Positions 54,139-63,710 are shown, counted from the stretch's first letter. The stretch: 64,000 nucleotides of DNA from UBA7332 sp051657165 (GCA_051657165.1 JBOFKD010000262.1:1-64000), one strand, 5' to 3'. Program-made: numbers and translations. Notes: a model not told the origin generated them from the letters alone.

Positions 54139-56565
54139 ATGAAAAATCTATTATTCAGTTTACTTACCTTCTTCTGCACATTGCCACTTCTTGCAGGCAA
54201 CGTAGAAGGACGAATTATTGACGGGAAAAATAAACAGCCTCTAGACTACGTTAATGTGGCACTTTACAGAACACAAGGAGAGAAACTTATTGCAGGAGGT
54301 GTAACAGATGCCAAGGGGGCTTTTCTGTTCCAAAACATCTCAAAAGGTAGTTATCTGCTGAAAGTAACCTTTGTCGGTTATACAAGTCTGGAATTACCGA
54401 TTACACTTACGCAGCAAAAACCGTCTATCAACCTGGGAAGTCTTACTATGCTTGAAGAAGCACGTCAGATTGGTGAAGTTAGCGTAGTAGGACAACGGGG
54501 CCAGATGAAACTGGATATTGATAAGAAAGTTTTTAATGTAGAACAAAGCATTGCTTCAGCCGGAGCAGGAGCTTCGGATGTACTTCGGAACATACCTTCA
54601 GTCAATGTTGATCCTGAAGGAAATATTTCATTGCGAAATAATTCAAGCGTGACCGTATGGATAAATGGTCGCCCTTCCGGACTAAATGAAGATAACCGTG
54701 CTCAGATTCTTGAGCAAATGCCGGCAGAAACGATTGAACGAATTGAAGTGATCACAAACCCATCTTCGAAATATAGCCCTGAAGGTTCAGCAGGGATTAT
54801 CAATATTATCCTGAAAAAAGATCGTAAAGCAGGATATTACGGAAGTGCAAGTGTTGGTGCTGATACTTTCGGTGGGGCAAACGGAAGTCTCAACATTAAT
54901 TACAATTCAAAAAAATGGGAGTATTATGCAAATGTCGGACTTCGTTCTCACAAGTTCAAAATGAAGTCGGACTCTGAACGTGAAACAGAATTTGAAGATG
55001 AAACCATTCTTTTAAATACGAAACAAAGAACAAACATGAGTCCGCTGGGTGTATTTTTCCGCGGAGGTGTAACTTACAATATTACAGATAAAGATCATAT
55101 CGGGCTTACCCTGATGGGGATGTACGGAGACAGCGACGGAAAAGGAAAATACGAGTATTCAGGTACAAGACCTTCAACTGTAAGGGATCAGAAAAGTGAC
55201 GGTTCACATAAGATGTATGACATCGGACTTAATTATCAAAAAGAGATCGGAAAAGATCATGACTTTTCTGCAAGCATTTCGTTTGATCAAATGTGGCGTA
55301 ACGATGACTCCCGTTACAGTCAGTATCCATTATTATCGCCGGAAGCAATCTTCTACCAGAAACAAAAATCAGACACAAAACGTAAATCGATCGAATTTCA
55401 GGCTGATTACAGCAAGAAATTCTCTGATCTGGCTAAGATAGATGCCGGCATAAAAGGAGATATAGGTACGAGAAACAGTATTTCATCCGGATCTCAGGGA
55501 GCACATGAAGACTTGCTAAACCCGGTTGCAGCAATGAGCAATGACTTTAAAAGCAATGAAGATATCTATGCAGCCTATTTAAATTATTCGGGTAAATATA
55601 AGTTACTGGGGTATCAGGCCGGATTACGTGGAGAATATACTTTTATGGATAATAAAAGCTATGAATATCCTACGCTTAATAATCCTGTAATGGACCAATA
55701 CAAGAAGAATTATTTTGACTTATTCCCTACGCTGTTTTTAAGTTATTCATTACCCAAAGACAATGAATTACAGCTTAGCTATACACGACGTATTAACCGC
55801 CCGAGAGGCCGAATGCTGAGCAGTTATAAAAACATCTCAGATTCGACAAATATATCCTATGGTAATCCTAACCTTCAGCCTGAGTTTACGACAGCACTGG
55901 AATTTAACTATTTGAAGACATGGGATAATCACACACTGAGTACATCTTTATATTACCGCAAAACAGATGATGTCATTCAGAATGTTTCTTTTGTCGAAAA
56001 TGATATTAAATACAGCACATACGGAAATCTGACAAATATTCAGGCGGCCGGAGTAGAATTAGTTGGCAAAAACAGATTATTCAAAATTCTTGATCTCACT
56101 ACGACTGTAAACCTTTATTATAATAAAGTAGATGGTTTTTCATATATGAACACTTACTATAAGGGTGTGGAAGATTTTAACTGGGATGCACAAATGATTG
56201 CAAATTTCTCATTACCACAGATGATCATGTTACAATTGACAGGACGCTATAATTCAAGAGTAAAACGCCCTCAAAGTATTATGGAAGATTCTTACTCATT
56301 AGACATTGGATTACGCAAATCTTTCTTAAATAGAAAATTAAACGTATCTTTGACGGCTCGTGATATTTTAGACTCCAGAAAACGTAGATCGACAAGCTGG
56401 GGAAATAATTTCACAGAGCACTCTGTCTCACAATGGGGAGGTCGGGTTTTCTCTTTTTCAGTGAGTTACAATTTCGGCAATGCCGGTCTGTCATCTAAGA
56501 AAAAAGGAAATCGCCAACAACGTGGAGATCAGGGTGAAATGGATATGATTAATGGCGATTTTTAA
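54139..56565 (+). CDS. TonB-dependent-receptor-like outer-membrane beta-barrel protein
   Basis: About 808 aa from ATG 54139, which begins a good signal peptide (MKNLLFSLLTFFCTLPLLAG). A carboxypeptidase-regulatory-like domain (VEGRIIDGKNKQPLDYVNVALY..GAFLFQNISKGSYLLKVTFVGY) is followed by a plug (VLRNIPSVNVDPEGNISLRNNSSVTVWINGRPSG, TIERIEVITNPSSKYSPEGSAGIINIILKK) and a family-3 type barrel. No SusD partner is adjacent. An upstream in-frame ATG at 54046 would bury the signal sequence. Confidence 0.88.
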   Translation: MKNLLFSLLTFFCTLPLLAGNVEGRIIDGKNKQPLDYVNVALYRTQGEKLIAGGVTDAKGAFLFQNISKGSYLLKVTFVGYTSLELPITLTQQKPSINLGSLTMLEEARQIGEVSVVGQRGQMKLDIDKKVFNVEQSIASAGAGASDVLRNIPSVNVDPEGNISLRNNSSVTVWINGRPSGLNEDNRAQILEQMPAETIERIEVITNPSSKYSPEGSAGIINIILKKDRKAGYYGSASVGADTFGGANGSLNINYNSKKWEYYANVGLRSHKFKMKSDSERETEFEDETILLNTKQRTNMSPLGVFFRGGVTYNITDKDHIGLTLMGMYGDSDGKGKYEYSGTRPSTVRDQKSDGSHKMYDIGLNYQKEIGKDHDFSASISFDQMWRNDDSRYSQYPLLSPEAIFYQKQKSDTKRKSIEFQADYSKKFSDLAKIDAGIKGDIGTRNSISSGSQGAHEDLLNPVAAMSNDFKSNEDIYAAYLNYSGKYKLLGYQAGLRGEYTFMDNKSYEYPTLNNPVMDQYKKNYFDLFPTLFLSYSLPKDNELQLSYTRRINRPRGRMLSSYKNISDSTNISYGNPNLQPEFTTALEFNYLKTWDNHTLSTSLYYRKTDDVIQNVSFVENDIKYSTYGNLTNIQAAGVELVGKNRLFKILDLTTTVNLYYNKVDGFSYMNTYYKGVEDFNWDAQMIANFSLPQMIMLQLTGRYNSRVKRPQSIMEDSYSLDIGLRKSFLNRKLNVSLTARDILDSRKRRSTSWGNNFTEHSVSQWGGRVFSFSVSYNFGNAGLSSKKKGNRQQRGDQGEMDMINGDF

Positions 56566-56571
56566 TTTTAT

Positions 56572-57699
56572 ATGGTAACAGTAAAAGCAATTAATAGTAA
56601 GAAGGATCTAAAATCATTCGTGCAATTCAGAACGGATTTGTATAAGGATAACCCTTATGCTGTGCCGGCACTTTTCGACGATGAGTTAAATACTTTATCT
56701 CCGGATAAAAATCCGGCAGCAGAATTTTGTGATTTCCAATGCTTTTTAGCTTATAAGGATGATAAAATAGTCGGACGAATCTGTGCGATTATCAATCACA
56801 GAGCAAACAAAGCATGGAACTTCTTACACGGACGTCTGGGGTTCTTTGACTTCATTGATGATACGGAGGTTTCAGAAGCTCTCCTTACGACAGCTGAAAA
56901 CTGGGTTAAAGAAAGAGGTATGACTTCTATTCAGGGCCCGCTTGGCTTTACAGATATGGATCCGGAGGGAATGCTCGTAGACGGTTTTGATCAACTTGGA
57001 ACTATCGCAGCTTATTATAACTTCGAATATTATCAGAAACATATTGAGCGCTTCGGTTATGTGAAAGATGCTGATTGGGTAGAATTTAAAATTTTTATTC
57101 CGGATGCTATTCCCGAAAAGCATAAACGTATTGCTGATATTGTTCAGAAGAAATACAATCTCAAACTGATTAAGTATAAAAAGGCTTCAGGCATCGTTAA
57201 AGACGGATGGGCCCGTAAGTTTTTTGAACTGATCAATATGTCCTATTCACATCTTTACGGATTCACTCAACTTACGGACAAGCAAATTGAGCATTATACT
57301 AAAATGTATATTCCGATTTTACGTCCGGAACTTGTCACTCTGATTGCTGATCAGGATGATAATCTGGTTTGCGTGGGAGTTGCATTACCTTCACTGTCAA
57401 AAGCGCTTCAAAAAGCAAAAGGTAAATTATTTCCATTCGGATTTATACACCTTCTGAAAGCACTTAAAACTAAAGCTGAGATCTGTGACCTGATGCTTGT
57501 TGCTGTTCATCCTGAATATCAGAACAAAGGAGTAAATGCATTATTATTTACAGATTTAATTCCTCAATTCCAAAAACTGGGTACTGTATTTGCAGAGTCT
57601 AATCCTGAATTGGAAGAGAATGGTAAAGTACAGGCTCAATGGGATTATTTCAAAACGGAACAACACAAACGTCGCAGAGCATTCATCAAAGAACTCTAA
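56572..57699 (+). CDS. GNAT-like N-acyltransferase family protein
   Basis: 375 aa with the start FVQFRTDLYKDNPYAVPALFDDE..SPDKNPAAEFCDFQCFLAYKDDKIVGRICAIIN, a Bacteroidetes-type protein related to GNAT acyltransferases. The C-terminal segment CDLMLVAVHPEYQNKGVNALLFTDLIPQFQKLG resembles the acetyl-CoA-binding loop. The substrate is unknown. It begins 6 bp after the beta-barrel gene, so the two are likely one transcript. Confidence 0.75.
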   Translation: MVTVKAINSKKDLKSFVQFRTDLYKDNPYAVPALFDDELNTLSPDKNPAAEFCDFQCFLAYKDDKIVGRICAIINHRANKAWNFLHGRLGFFDFIDDTEVSEALLTTAENWVKERGMTSIQGPLGFTDMDPEGMLVDGFDQLGTIAAYYNFEYYQKHIERFGYVKDADWVEFKIFIPDAIPEKHKRIADIVQKKYNLKLIKYKKASGIVKDGWARKFFELINMSYSHLYGFTQLTDKQIEHYTKMYIPILRPELVTLIADQDDNLVCVGVALPSLSKALQKAKGKLFPFGFIHLLKALKTKAEICDLMLVAVHPEYQNKGVNALLFTDLIPQFQKLGTVFAESNPELEENGKVQAQWDYFKTEQHKRRRAFIKEL

Positions 57700-57714
57700 G
57701 ACATTATTTCAAAT

Positions 57715-57761
57715 AAAAAAAAGAGATCAGCCGGATCAATTCCGGTTGGTCTCTTTTTTTT
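57715..57761 (+). terminator. Terminator after the acyltransferase-like gene
   Basis: Stem AGAGATCAGCCGGA / TCCGGTTGGTCTCT with two wobble pairs, flanked by A- and T-runs. Confidence 0.9.
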
Positions 57762-57901
57762 ATACTCGCAGAAAAAAAACAGACTTATCTTCATCTACAA
57801 AAAGAATGTAATCCGGGAAAAAAGTCAATTAAGGAGAATAAATATAAAAGCAATAAATTTAAATTCTCCACGAATGCTCAAAGACTTTAATCGTGTTCTA
57901 T

Positions 57902-57909
57902 TATATTTG
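57902..57909 (+). promoter_or_regulatory. -7 promoter element before the DUF3575-type gene
   Basis: TATATTTG, 117 nt ahead of the ATG at 58027. No good -33 box. The rest of 57762-58026 shows nothing else. Confidence 0.4.
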
Positions 57910-58026
57910 TAAGCTAAATACTTACATCAGGAGACGAAAGAAGTGATACAGACGCATAGATGCCAGTTTATGCTTAATTACTTCTTAACTCTGCAAAGTA
58001 CAGAATACAATTTAAGACTCAATAAT

Positions 58027-58608
58027 ATGCAAAAACTAACACTTGCAGTTTTGCTCATTACAGCTTTATTTTCTGAGAACATTACTGCCCAAAAAATAGG
58101 CATTAAAACAAATCTGCTTTACGGTATTGCAGCTAAAGCTCCTAACCTGGGAGTAGAAGTAGCTATAAACAATAAAAACACCATTGAGTTATGGGGAGGT
58201 GTCAATCCATGGAATATGGATGGAAGTAAAGATAATAATAAAAAGCTACTGCACTGGATTGTTGAACCTGAATGGAAATATTGGTTTTGCTCAGCGTTTA
58301 ACGGTCATTATTTAGGATTGCATGCTATTGGATCAATGTATAACATCAATAAACATGACATCCCTCTTCTTTTCGACAAAAAATACCGGTACGAAGGATA
58401 CGGTACAGGAGGTGGCATATCATACGGATACCAATGGCTGATAGGAAAAAGATGGAATATCGAAGCTAGTATAGGATTGGGAGCAATATTTATGAATTAC
58501 GATAAATATGAATGCCCGCAATGCGGATTTATCCTTGAGAAAAATAAAAAGAAAGTATATTATGGTCCGACGAAAGCGGCAGTTTCCGTTATTTATATCA
58601 TCAAATAA
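58027..58608 (+). CDS. DUF3575-type outer-membrane protein
   Basis: 193 aa from ATG 58027, with a signal peptide ending near SENITAQ. The body (IGIKTNLLYGIAAKAPNLGVEVAINNKNTIELWGGVNPW, GYGTGGGISYGYQWLIGKRWNIEASIGLGAIFMNYDKYEC) fits the DUF3575 family, predicted as a small beta barrel. In Bacteroidales such genes often sit beside fimbria-assembly (FimA/Mfa) clusters, but no fimbrillin is in this window. It is 7 bp ahead of the next gene. Confidence 0.8.
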   Translation: MQKLTLAVLLITALFSENITAQKIGIKTNLLYGIAAKAPNLGVEVAINNKNTIELWGGVNPWNMDGSKDNNKKLLHWIVEPEWKYWFCSAFNGHYLGLHAIGSMYNINKHDIPLLFDKKYRYEGYGTGGGISYGYQWLIGKRWNIEASIGLGAIFMNYDKYECPQCGFILEKNKKKVYYGPTKAAVSVIYIIK

Positions 58609-58615
58609 ATTATAA

Positions 58616-59896
58616 ATGAAATCAATTTTACTAATCATATCCACTCTCCTGCTGTCACTGCCTTTATATGCTGATAAACCCGGGCTTTTCTATAAGACAT
58701 CACACCTTTCAGTTGTCAAAGCCGACAATGAGATCCATGTATCTTTCCGCCTAAAAACGAACAAGAAAGCTACAAAAAGGAATGATATTCTTACATTAAT
58801 CCCAACACTCAGAGACAGCATTCATAGAGAAGAACTCTCTCCCGTTTATGTATCAGGCAGAAAAGGAGATATAATCCGCTACCGAAAAGAAAAAAGCAGA
58901 GATAGCCATAAGAATATCTGGAGTTTTAAAACAAAAAACAATAATGAGATCCAGTATTTCGCAATTATCCCTTATGCTAGCTGGATGGAGAAGGCTACAC
59001 TTTCGATGGATATACTTTACGAAACTTGCTGCAAAACGATCGTTTATCCACCAGAAATATTACTAGATCAACTCCAGATCCAGAATAACTTCAGACCATG
59101 GTTCTCTATCGCTTCGATTGAACAAGCCTTCCTGCATACAGGAAGTGAATTATGTAAATGGGAATTTGAAGTTTATCCACAAATAAATTTCGAGCAGGGA
59201 AAGTGGAATATTGATCCGGCATATATGAACAACATGATAAGCCTGGATGATATTAATGACGCGCTTCATGAAATTATAGCTAACAAAAATAATCACATTA
59301 GTTGTATTGAGATTATCGGACTATCCTCACCTGAAGGAAATACGTTATTCAATTCTGAACTTGGTGAAAAAAGAGCCATTGCTTTAAAAGACTATCTCCG
59401 GAATGAATTCCCGGAACTAAGCAATAAATCATTCTTATTGCTGAACGGACATGAAAACTGGAACGGATTACGAGAATTAGTTTCAGAAAGCGAAATGCCT
59501 CAGAAGCAGGATATTCTTTATATGCTTAATAACATATCCCCGGATAACGGACTAAAAGAAAAATTAAAAAGTTATCAGGATGGCTATGCTTATATGTATA
59601 TGGTACATAATTATTTCCCGCGCTTAAGAAATGCGTGCTCTCTGTCTGTCTTTTATCTGACTGAGAACTTATCAGAAAGGGCCGATTTTGAAAAAGTCAA
59701 ATCCTATTTGCAGGATAATAATTATGAGGCATGCTTACCAATATTAGAGAGACGAAAAGGAAACCCTGAATTATGGAATCTTATCGGAGTTTGTTATTTA
59801 ATGACGAACAATACCAAAATGGCTGAGTATTATTTTACAAAAGCTATTGAAAACGGATCGGAGAATGCTAAATTAAACCTGAAGTATTTAAAATAA
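58616..59896 (+). CDS. DUF3868-like protein with OmpA-like and TPR-like C-terminus
   Basis: 426 aa with a signal peptide (MKSILLIISTLLLSLPLYA). The N-terminal half resembles DUF3868. The middle has an OmpA-C-like peptidoglycan-binding pattern: INFEQGKWNIDPAYMNNMISLDDINDALHEI..IIGLSSPEGNTLFNSELGEKRAIALKDYL. The last 60 residues look like one TPR-type hairpin (LWNLIGVCYLMTNNTKMAEYYFTKAIENG). Together with the DUF3575-type gene it forms a two-gene unit that probably anchors a surface structure to the wall; the function is unproven. Confidence 0.72.
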   Translation: MKSILLIISTLLLSLPLYADKPGLFYKTSHLSVVKADNEIHVSFRLKTNKKATKRNDILTLIPTLRDSIHREELSPVYVSGRKGDIIRYRKEKSRDSHKNIWSFKTKNNNEIQYFAIIPYASWMEKATLSMDILYETCCKTIVYPPEILLDQLQIQNNFRPWFSIASIEQAFLHTGSELCKWEFEVYPQINFEQGKWNIDPAYMNNMISLDDINDALHEIIANKNNHISCIEIIGLSSPEGNTLFNSELGEKRAIALKDYLRNEFPELSNKSFLLLNGHENWNGLRELVSESEMPQKQDILYMLNNISPDNGLKEKLKSYQDGYAYMYMVHNYFPRLRNACSLSVFYLTENLSERADFEKVKSYLQDNNYEACLPILERRKGNPELWNLIGVCYLMTNNTKMAEYYFTKAIENGSENAKLNLKYLK

Positions 59897-59979
59897 ACCC
59901 GGGTTCTCTTTTCAGAATAAGAAGTAAGCATTAAATTTACATAGACTTAATAATTAAGAAGATACCTGATATAAAAAAA

Positions 59980-60801
59980 ATGAGTAAATATAAAGTATTA
60001 GTATTAGACCTCGATGGTACACTCACAAATTCGAAAAAAGAAATTTCAGAAAGAAATAAACAGGCTTTAATGGAAGCTCAGCAAAAAGGCATAAAGATTA
60101 TTCTTGCATCCGGAAGACCTACTTACGGGATTGTGCCACTTGCTGAAGAACTCAAATTATCAGAAAATGGCGGTTATATTCTTTCCTATAATGGCGGAAC
60201 AATTATTAATTGGGAAACTAAAGAGATCATTCATGAATCCAGAATTTCTAAGGAACTTATTCCGGATTTATATAATGATGCCTCCGGCAAAGGTTTTTCT
60301 ATTATTTCTTATATAAATGAGCATATCATTACTGAGGACAAAGACAATAAGTATATTGAAATTGAAGCTCATCTTAATAAAATGAAAATAAAAGAGGTAC
60401 CTTCTTTTACTGAAACTATTAATCATGATACGCCCAAATGTCTGATTGTGGGAGATGCCGAAAATCTTCAGACGCTAGAGAAACAAATGCAGGTAAAATA
60501 CGACGGTATAATGAGTATATATCGTTCTGAACCTTTTTTTCTTGAAATAGTTCCTCTAAATATTGATAAGGCACAGTCTTTAAAAAAGCTATTATCTCAC
60601 ATCAACATTGAACGTGAAGAAATGATTGCCTGTGGTGATGGCTTTAATGACTTGTCTATGATCGAATATGCCGGATTAGGTGTTGCTATGGCAAATGCTC
60701 AACTACCAGTGAAAGAGGTTTCAAATTATATTACATTATCTAATGACGAAGATGGTGTTGCCCATGTTATTGAGAAGTTTATCCTGAACACTCAGGCATA
60801 A
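59980..60801 (+). CDS. Cof-type HAD-IIB family hydrolase
   Basis: Cytoplasmic Mg2+ phosphatase of 273 aa. Motif I DLDGTLTN has D10 and D12, motif II is LASGRP, and motifs III/IV lie around K219-type KKLLSH and CGDGFNDLSMIEYAGLGVAMANA. The type IIB cap fills the middle. Such enzymes dephosphorylate sugar phosphates or flavin precursors; the substrate is not predictable. Confidence 0.92.
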   Translation: MSKYKVLVLDLDGTLTNSKKEISERNKQALMEAQQKGIKIILASGRPTYGIVPLAEELKLSENGGYILSYNGGTIINWETKEIIHESRISKELIPDLYNDASGKGFSIISYINEHIITEDKDNKYIEIEAHLNKMKIKEVPSFTETINHDTPKCLIVGDAENLQTLEKQMQVKYDGIMSIYRSEPFFLEIVPLNIDKAQSLKKLLSHINIEREEMIACGDGFNDLSMIEYAGLGVAMANAQLPVKEVSNYITLSNDEDGVAHVIEKFILNTQA

Positions 60802-60805
60802 TATA

Positions 60806-60845
60806 AGAGGGTGTGTCAAGATCATATTGATCTGACACACCCTCT
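60806..60845. terminator. Hairpin between convergent HAD and DUF4396 genes
   Basis: Stem AGAGGGTGTGTCA plus GATCA, TAT loop, perfect return with one mismatch. Tails are only weakly T-rich. Confidence 0.75.
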
Positions 60846-60859
60846 CTATAAAATAATCA

Positions 60860-61849
60860 TTACATGCCTTTTTTAATACCAAGTTTTATAAGCAATGCAT
60901 TCATCGGATAAGCTGTGATAAAACCACATAACATAGCTATTTGCATCATAAACCAGAATTCGGTACTTGACTTGGATAATGGTTCGCCTTTAAATATGAC
61001 GAAAATTGCTATTGCCATCCAGCCATACATACCAATCTGCCACGAAGTCAATGATAAAAAGTCTGCTTTAAAGGCTTTTAGAAATGCTGCACCCGGTTTA
61101 ATATTCTGCATTTCCCGAATAGCCACATATTGGAAATAAACCCCAATTATCAAAGCAAGAATATAGTCCAAAACCCAGGCTCCTATTATAAAACTGCCTC
61201 CAATAGCTATCGGATGAAAACCTGTATAAGCCTCTCCTATTATATCAGCCAAAGTACAACCGGCCCCGCAATGCATAGCAGATAAAGCTATAGACTGCCA
61301 TTTGGGGCGATTCATATCCATGCCTTTCATGTTCATGTCCTTCATATCCATACCTTTCATGTCCATATCCTTCATGTCCATACCTTTCATGTCCATGTCT
61401 TTCATGTCCATGTCCTTCATGTTCATGCCTTTCATATCCATGCCCTTCATGTCCATGTCCTTCATGTTCATGTCCTTCATGTTCATGCCTTTCATGTCCA
61501 TGTCCTTCATGTTCATGCCTTTCATATCCATACCCTTCATGTTCATGTCTTTCATATCCATGCCCTTCATGTCCATGTCATCTTCAATAACAGATGCTTC
61601 TGAATGACGATTATCTAATGACTTATCTTTTTCTTCCGGAATAACTATTCTTTTTTTATCTCTGCCAAAGCTCAGATAAGCAATCAGACCTAATATGGAA
61701 GACCATAGCGCAGTAAGAACCCAAACAACTCCCATAACTTTCATTGATTGAGGACGGGATTTAAGATCTATCGCTATATAAATTGCAAAAAAGAATGCTG
61801 CAATTAAGAAAATACCGGATATGGTACTTATAAACAAAGGATGTGTCAT
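60860..61849 (-). CDS. DUF4396 membrane protein with Met-rich pentapeptide insertion
   Basis: 329 aa. N-terminal helices (LFISTISGIFLIAAFFFAIYIAIDL, VMGVVWVLTALWSSILGLIAYLSF) are followed by a hydrophilic loop, and then by the DUF4396 part: SIALSAMHCGAGCTLADIIGE, helices WVLDYILALIIGVYFQYVAI and QIGMYGWMAIAIFVIF, and the last PMNALLIKLG. The loop at 91-180 consists of 18 tandem pentapeptides of the form (G/D)M(D/N)MK, giving 36 Met. Such Met-rich tracts bind Cu(I) or Ag(I) in known copper proteins, and the paired cysteines MHCGAGC could be a further metal site. Metal handling is an inference; no copper ATPase or regulator is nearby. Confidence 0.82.
   Translation of the reverse strand: MTHPLFISTISGIFLIAAFFFAIYIAIDLKSRPQSMKVMGVVWVLTALWSSILGLIAYLSFGRDKKRIVIPEEKDKSLDNRHSEASVIEDDMDMKGMDMKDMNMKGMDMKGMNMKDMDMKGMNMKDMNMKDMDMKGMDMKGMNMKDMDMKDMDMKGMDMKDMDMKGMDMKDMNMKGMDMNRPKWQSIALSAMHCGAGCTLADIIGEAYTGFHPIAIGGSFIIGAWVLDYILALIIGVYFQYVAIREMQNIKPGAAFLKAFKADFLSLTSWQIGMYGWMAIAIFVIFKGEPLSKSSTEFWFMMQIAMLCGFITAYPMNALLIKLGIKKGM
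61310..61579 (-). repeat. 18-copy 15-bp tandem repeat coding (G/D)M(D/N)MK
   Basis: Exactly 270 bp. Units differ at two codons only, by single-base Gly/Asp and Asp/Asn changes, plus third-position changes. The opposite strand is also open through the repeat, which produces a false antisense frame. Confidence 0.95.
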
Positions 61850-62030
61850 ATTATTTTTGATATTAAATTCTAAATTATACCTACACTACAACACATAAAC
61901 AACTAAAAGAGTTAAGGAAGACATGACTATTTTTTTATTTAAATATCATTATGTCAAAAATGAATGTTCATACAAAGATTTACAATGGATTTTAATCGAT
62001 AAAATAATAGGTTTTATCTCATTATTCATA

Positions 62031-62038
62031 TAAATTTG
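62031..62038 (+). promoter_or_regulatory. -7 promoter element of the GNAT gene
   Basis: TAAATTTG fits TAnnTTTG; -33 element not clear. Confidence 0.4.
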
Positions 62039-62081
62039 CGAAAAGGGTAATTTATTAATTCTATAAATCAAATTTATAATT

Positions 62082-62546
62082 ATGTATGAAGTAAGAATAG
62101 CATCATTACACGACATCCCAATTATTCAAGATCTATTTTCCAGAACAATTCTTGAAAGCAACCACGAGGATTATACTCAGGAACAGTTGGATGCCTGGTT
62201 AAAACGGGGAGAAAATACCGAATTATGGGAAAAACGCATTCAGAATCATTATTTTATCGTAGCTCACAAGAACAATGAGGTAATGGGATTTGCATCTTTG
62301 CGAAAAGACGGATATCTGGGACATTTATTTGTTGATAAAAAATTTCAGAAAGAAGGTATAGGACGACTTCTCGTTAAACGAATTGAGAAATTTGCCACAC
62401 GCAATGAAATGTTTCAGATTATAGCCGACGTTAGTCTTACAGCGAAACCGTTTTTCGAAAAAGTCGGATTTGGAGTTGTTAAGAGACAAACAGTGAATAT
62501 AGGTATCGACGTTGATAACTATTTAATGCAAAAAAACATTGGATAA
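62082..62546 (+). CDS. GNAT family N-acetyltransferase
   Basis: 154-aa acetyl-CoA-dependent acyltransferase. Strand 4 and the CoA-binding loop are LGHLFVDKKFQKEGIGRLLVKRIEKFA, with the Q/R-x-x-G-x-G/A pattern as QKEGIG. The C-terminal motif SLTAKPFFEKVGFGVVKRQTV is the usual Y/F-x-x-x-GF. It resembles YafP-type small enzymes; the substrate is unknown. Confidence 0.9.
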   Translation: MYEVRIASLHDIPIIQDLFSRTILESNHEDYTQEQLDAWLKRGENTELWEKRIQNHYFIVAHKNNEVMGFASLRKDGYLGHLFVDKKFQKEGIGRLLVKRIEKFATRNEMFQIIADVSLTAKPFFEKVGFGVVKRQTVNIGIDVDNYLMQKNIG

Positions 62547-62590
62547 CCCGACTTACCATGCACACCAATCTATCTATTAACTTATACAGA

Positions 62591-62634
62591 AAAAGAGGCA
62601 TTAACCCGAATTATTCAGATTAATGCCTCTTCAT
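62591..62634. terminator. Terminator between GNAT and ROK genes
   Basis: Twelve-bp stem AAGAGGCATTAA / TTAATGCCTCTT. Convergent genes. Confidence 0.85.
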
Positions 62635-62648
62635 TATTTATTCATCTC

Positions 62649-63608
62649 TTATTTTGCTTCCCAGCCAAGAGCACTCGCACCTAATACAGCTGCATCACTC
62701 TCTTTTAATTCAGAAAATAAAAGTTTGATTTTATTTTTATAAATAGTAAGCAGATTTCTTTCCATACTCTCGCGGATAGGCTTCATGATCAAATCACCTG
62801 AACGCGCTAAACCACCAAATAAAATGATAGCTTCCGGTCTTGAGAATGCTACAAAATCAGCAAACGCCTCTCCTAAAATATTTCCTGTATAATCAAATAT
62901 TTCAAGTGCCAGCTTATCACCTTTCACGGCTGCTTCGAAAACATCTTTCGATGTAATTTCCTGAATAGGAATCTGACGCATTAGAGAATCATCCTTTCTA
63001 ATCTCAAGGAATTCACGTGCTGTACGTGCCACACCTGTTGCTGAAGTATAAGCTTCAAGACACCCTGTTCTGCCGCAACCGCAAAGACGGCCATTTGTAC
63101 GACGAACAATCACATGTCCTAACTCTCCGGCAAAACTATCGTGTCCGTAAATAAGCTGACCGTTTGCAACGATTCCACTTCCAACACCTGTACCTAAAGT
63201 AATCATGATAAAGTCTTTCATTCCTCTGGCTGCCCCGTAAGTCATCTCTCCGATAGCAGCTGCATTTGCATCATTTGTTAGTGATACGGGTACCCCAACT
63301 TTTTCAGAAATCATTTTAGCTAAATGAATCACACCTTTCCAAGGTAAGTTTGGAGCAAATTCGATAGTTCCATTAAAGAAATTTCCATTTGGAGCACCTA
63401 CCCCAATACCTTTAATTTTGTCAACACCTCCAACTTCGTGAATTAAATCATTAATATGCTTGCATAATTCATCTACATATTCTTCAATAATCAAATATTT
63501 TTGAGTTTTAATAGAGTCACTGCAAATTATTGAACCACGTGCATCGACAACACCCATAACGGTATTGGTTCCTCCAATATCAATACCTAATACATAAGGC
63601 TTAACCAT
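62649..63608 (-). CDS. ROK-family glucokinase-like sugar kinase
   Basis: Cytoplasmic ATP-dependent sugar kinase of 319 aa from the ATG at 63608. ATP-phosphate motif GIDIGGTNTVMGVVD is at 8-22, the sugar site is LTNDANAAAIGEMTYGA, and the ROK zinc motif is HVIVRRTNGRLCGCGRTGCLEAY. It lacks the N-terminal HTH of ROK repressors, so it is a kinase. A 29-residue extension upstream would run through a TATATTTG box and is rejected. Confidence 0.92.
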   Translation of the reverse strand: MVKPYVLGIDIGGTNTVMGVVDARGSIICSDSIKTQKYLIIEEYVDELCKHINDLIHEVGGVDKIKGIGVGAPNGNFFNGTIEFAPNLPWKGVIHLAKMISEKVGVPVSLTNDANAAAIGEMTYGAARGMKDFIMITLGTGVGSGIVANGQLIYGHDSFAGELGHVIVRRTNGRLCGCGRTGCLEAYTSATGVARTAREFLEIRKDDSLMRQIPIQEITSKDVFEAAVKGDKLALEIFDYTGNILGEAFADFVAFSRPEAIILFGGLARSGDLIMKPIRESMERNLLTIYKNKIKLLFSELKESDAAVLGASALGWEAK

Positions 63609-63657
63609 GTAAAATACTATTTTTAAGTTAATAAATAGACTGAGTTTTTTCCACACG

Positions 63658-63665
63658 CAAATATA
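63658..63665 (-). promoter_or_regulatory. -7 promoter element of the ROK kinase gene
   Basis: TATATTTG on the minus strand, 49 nt before the ATG. The nearest TTG is 23 bp upstream, slightly too far. Confidence 0.45.
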
Positions 63666-63710
63666 AAAGATTATTTTGGTTAGCGATACAATCAAAAGAA
63701 AAAACTTTAC

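Noticed and set aside
61302..61607. 101-aa open frame antisense to the DUF4396 gene
   Set aside because: It is open only because the 15-bp repeat has no stop in that frame; repeat translation (F-M-S/F-M-P) is an artefact.
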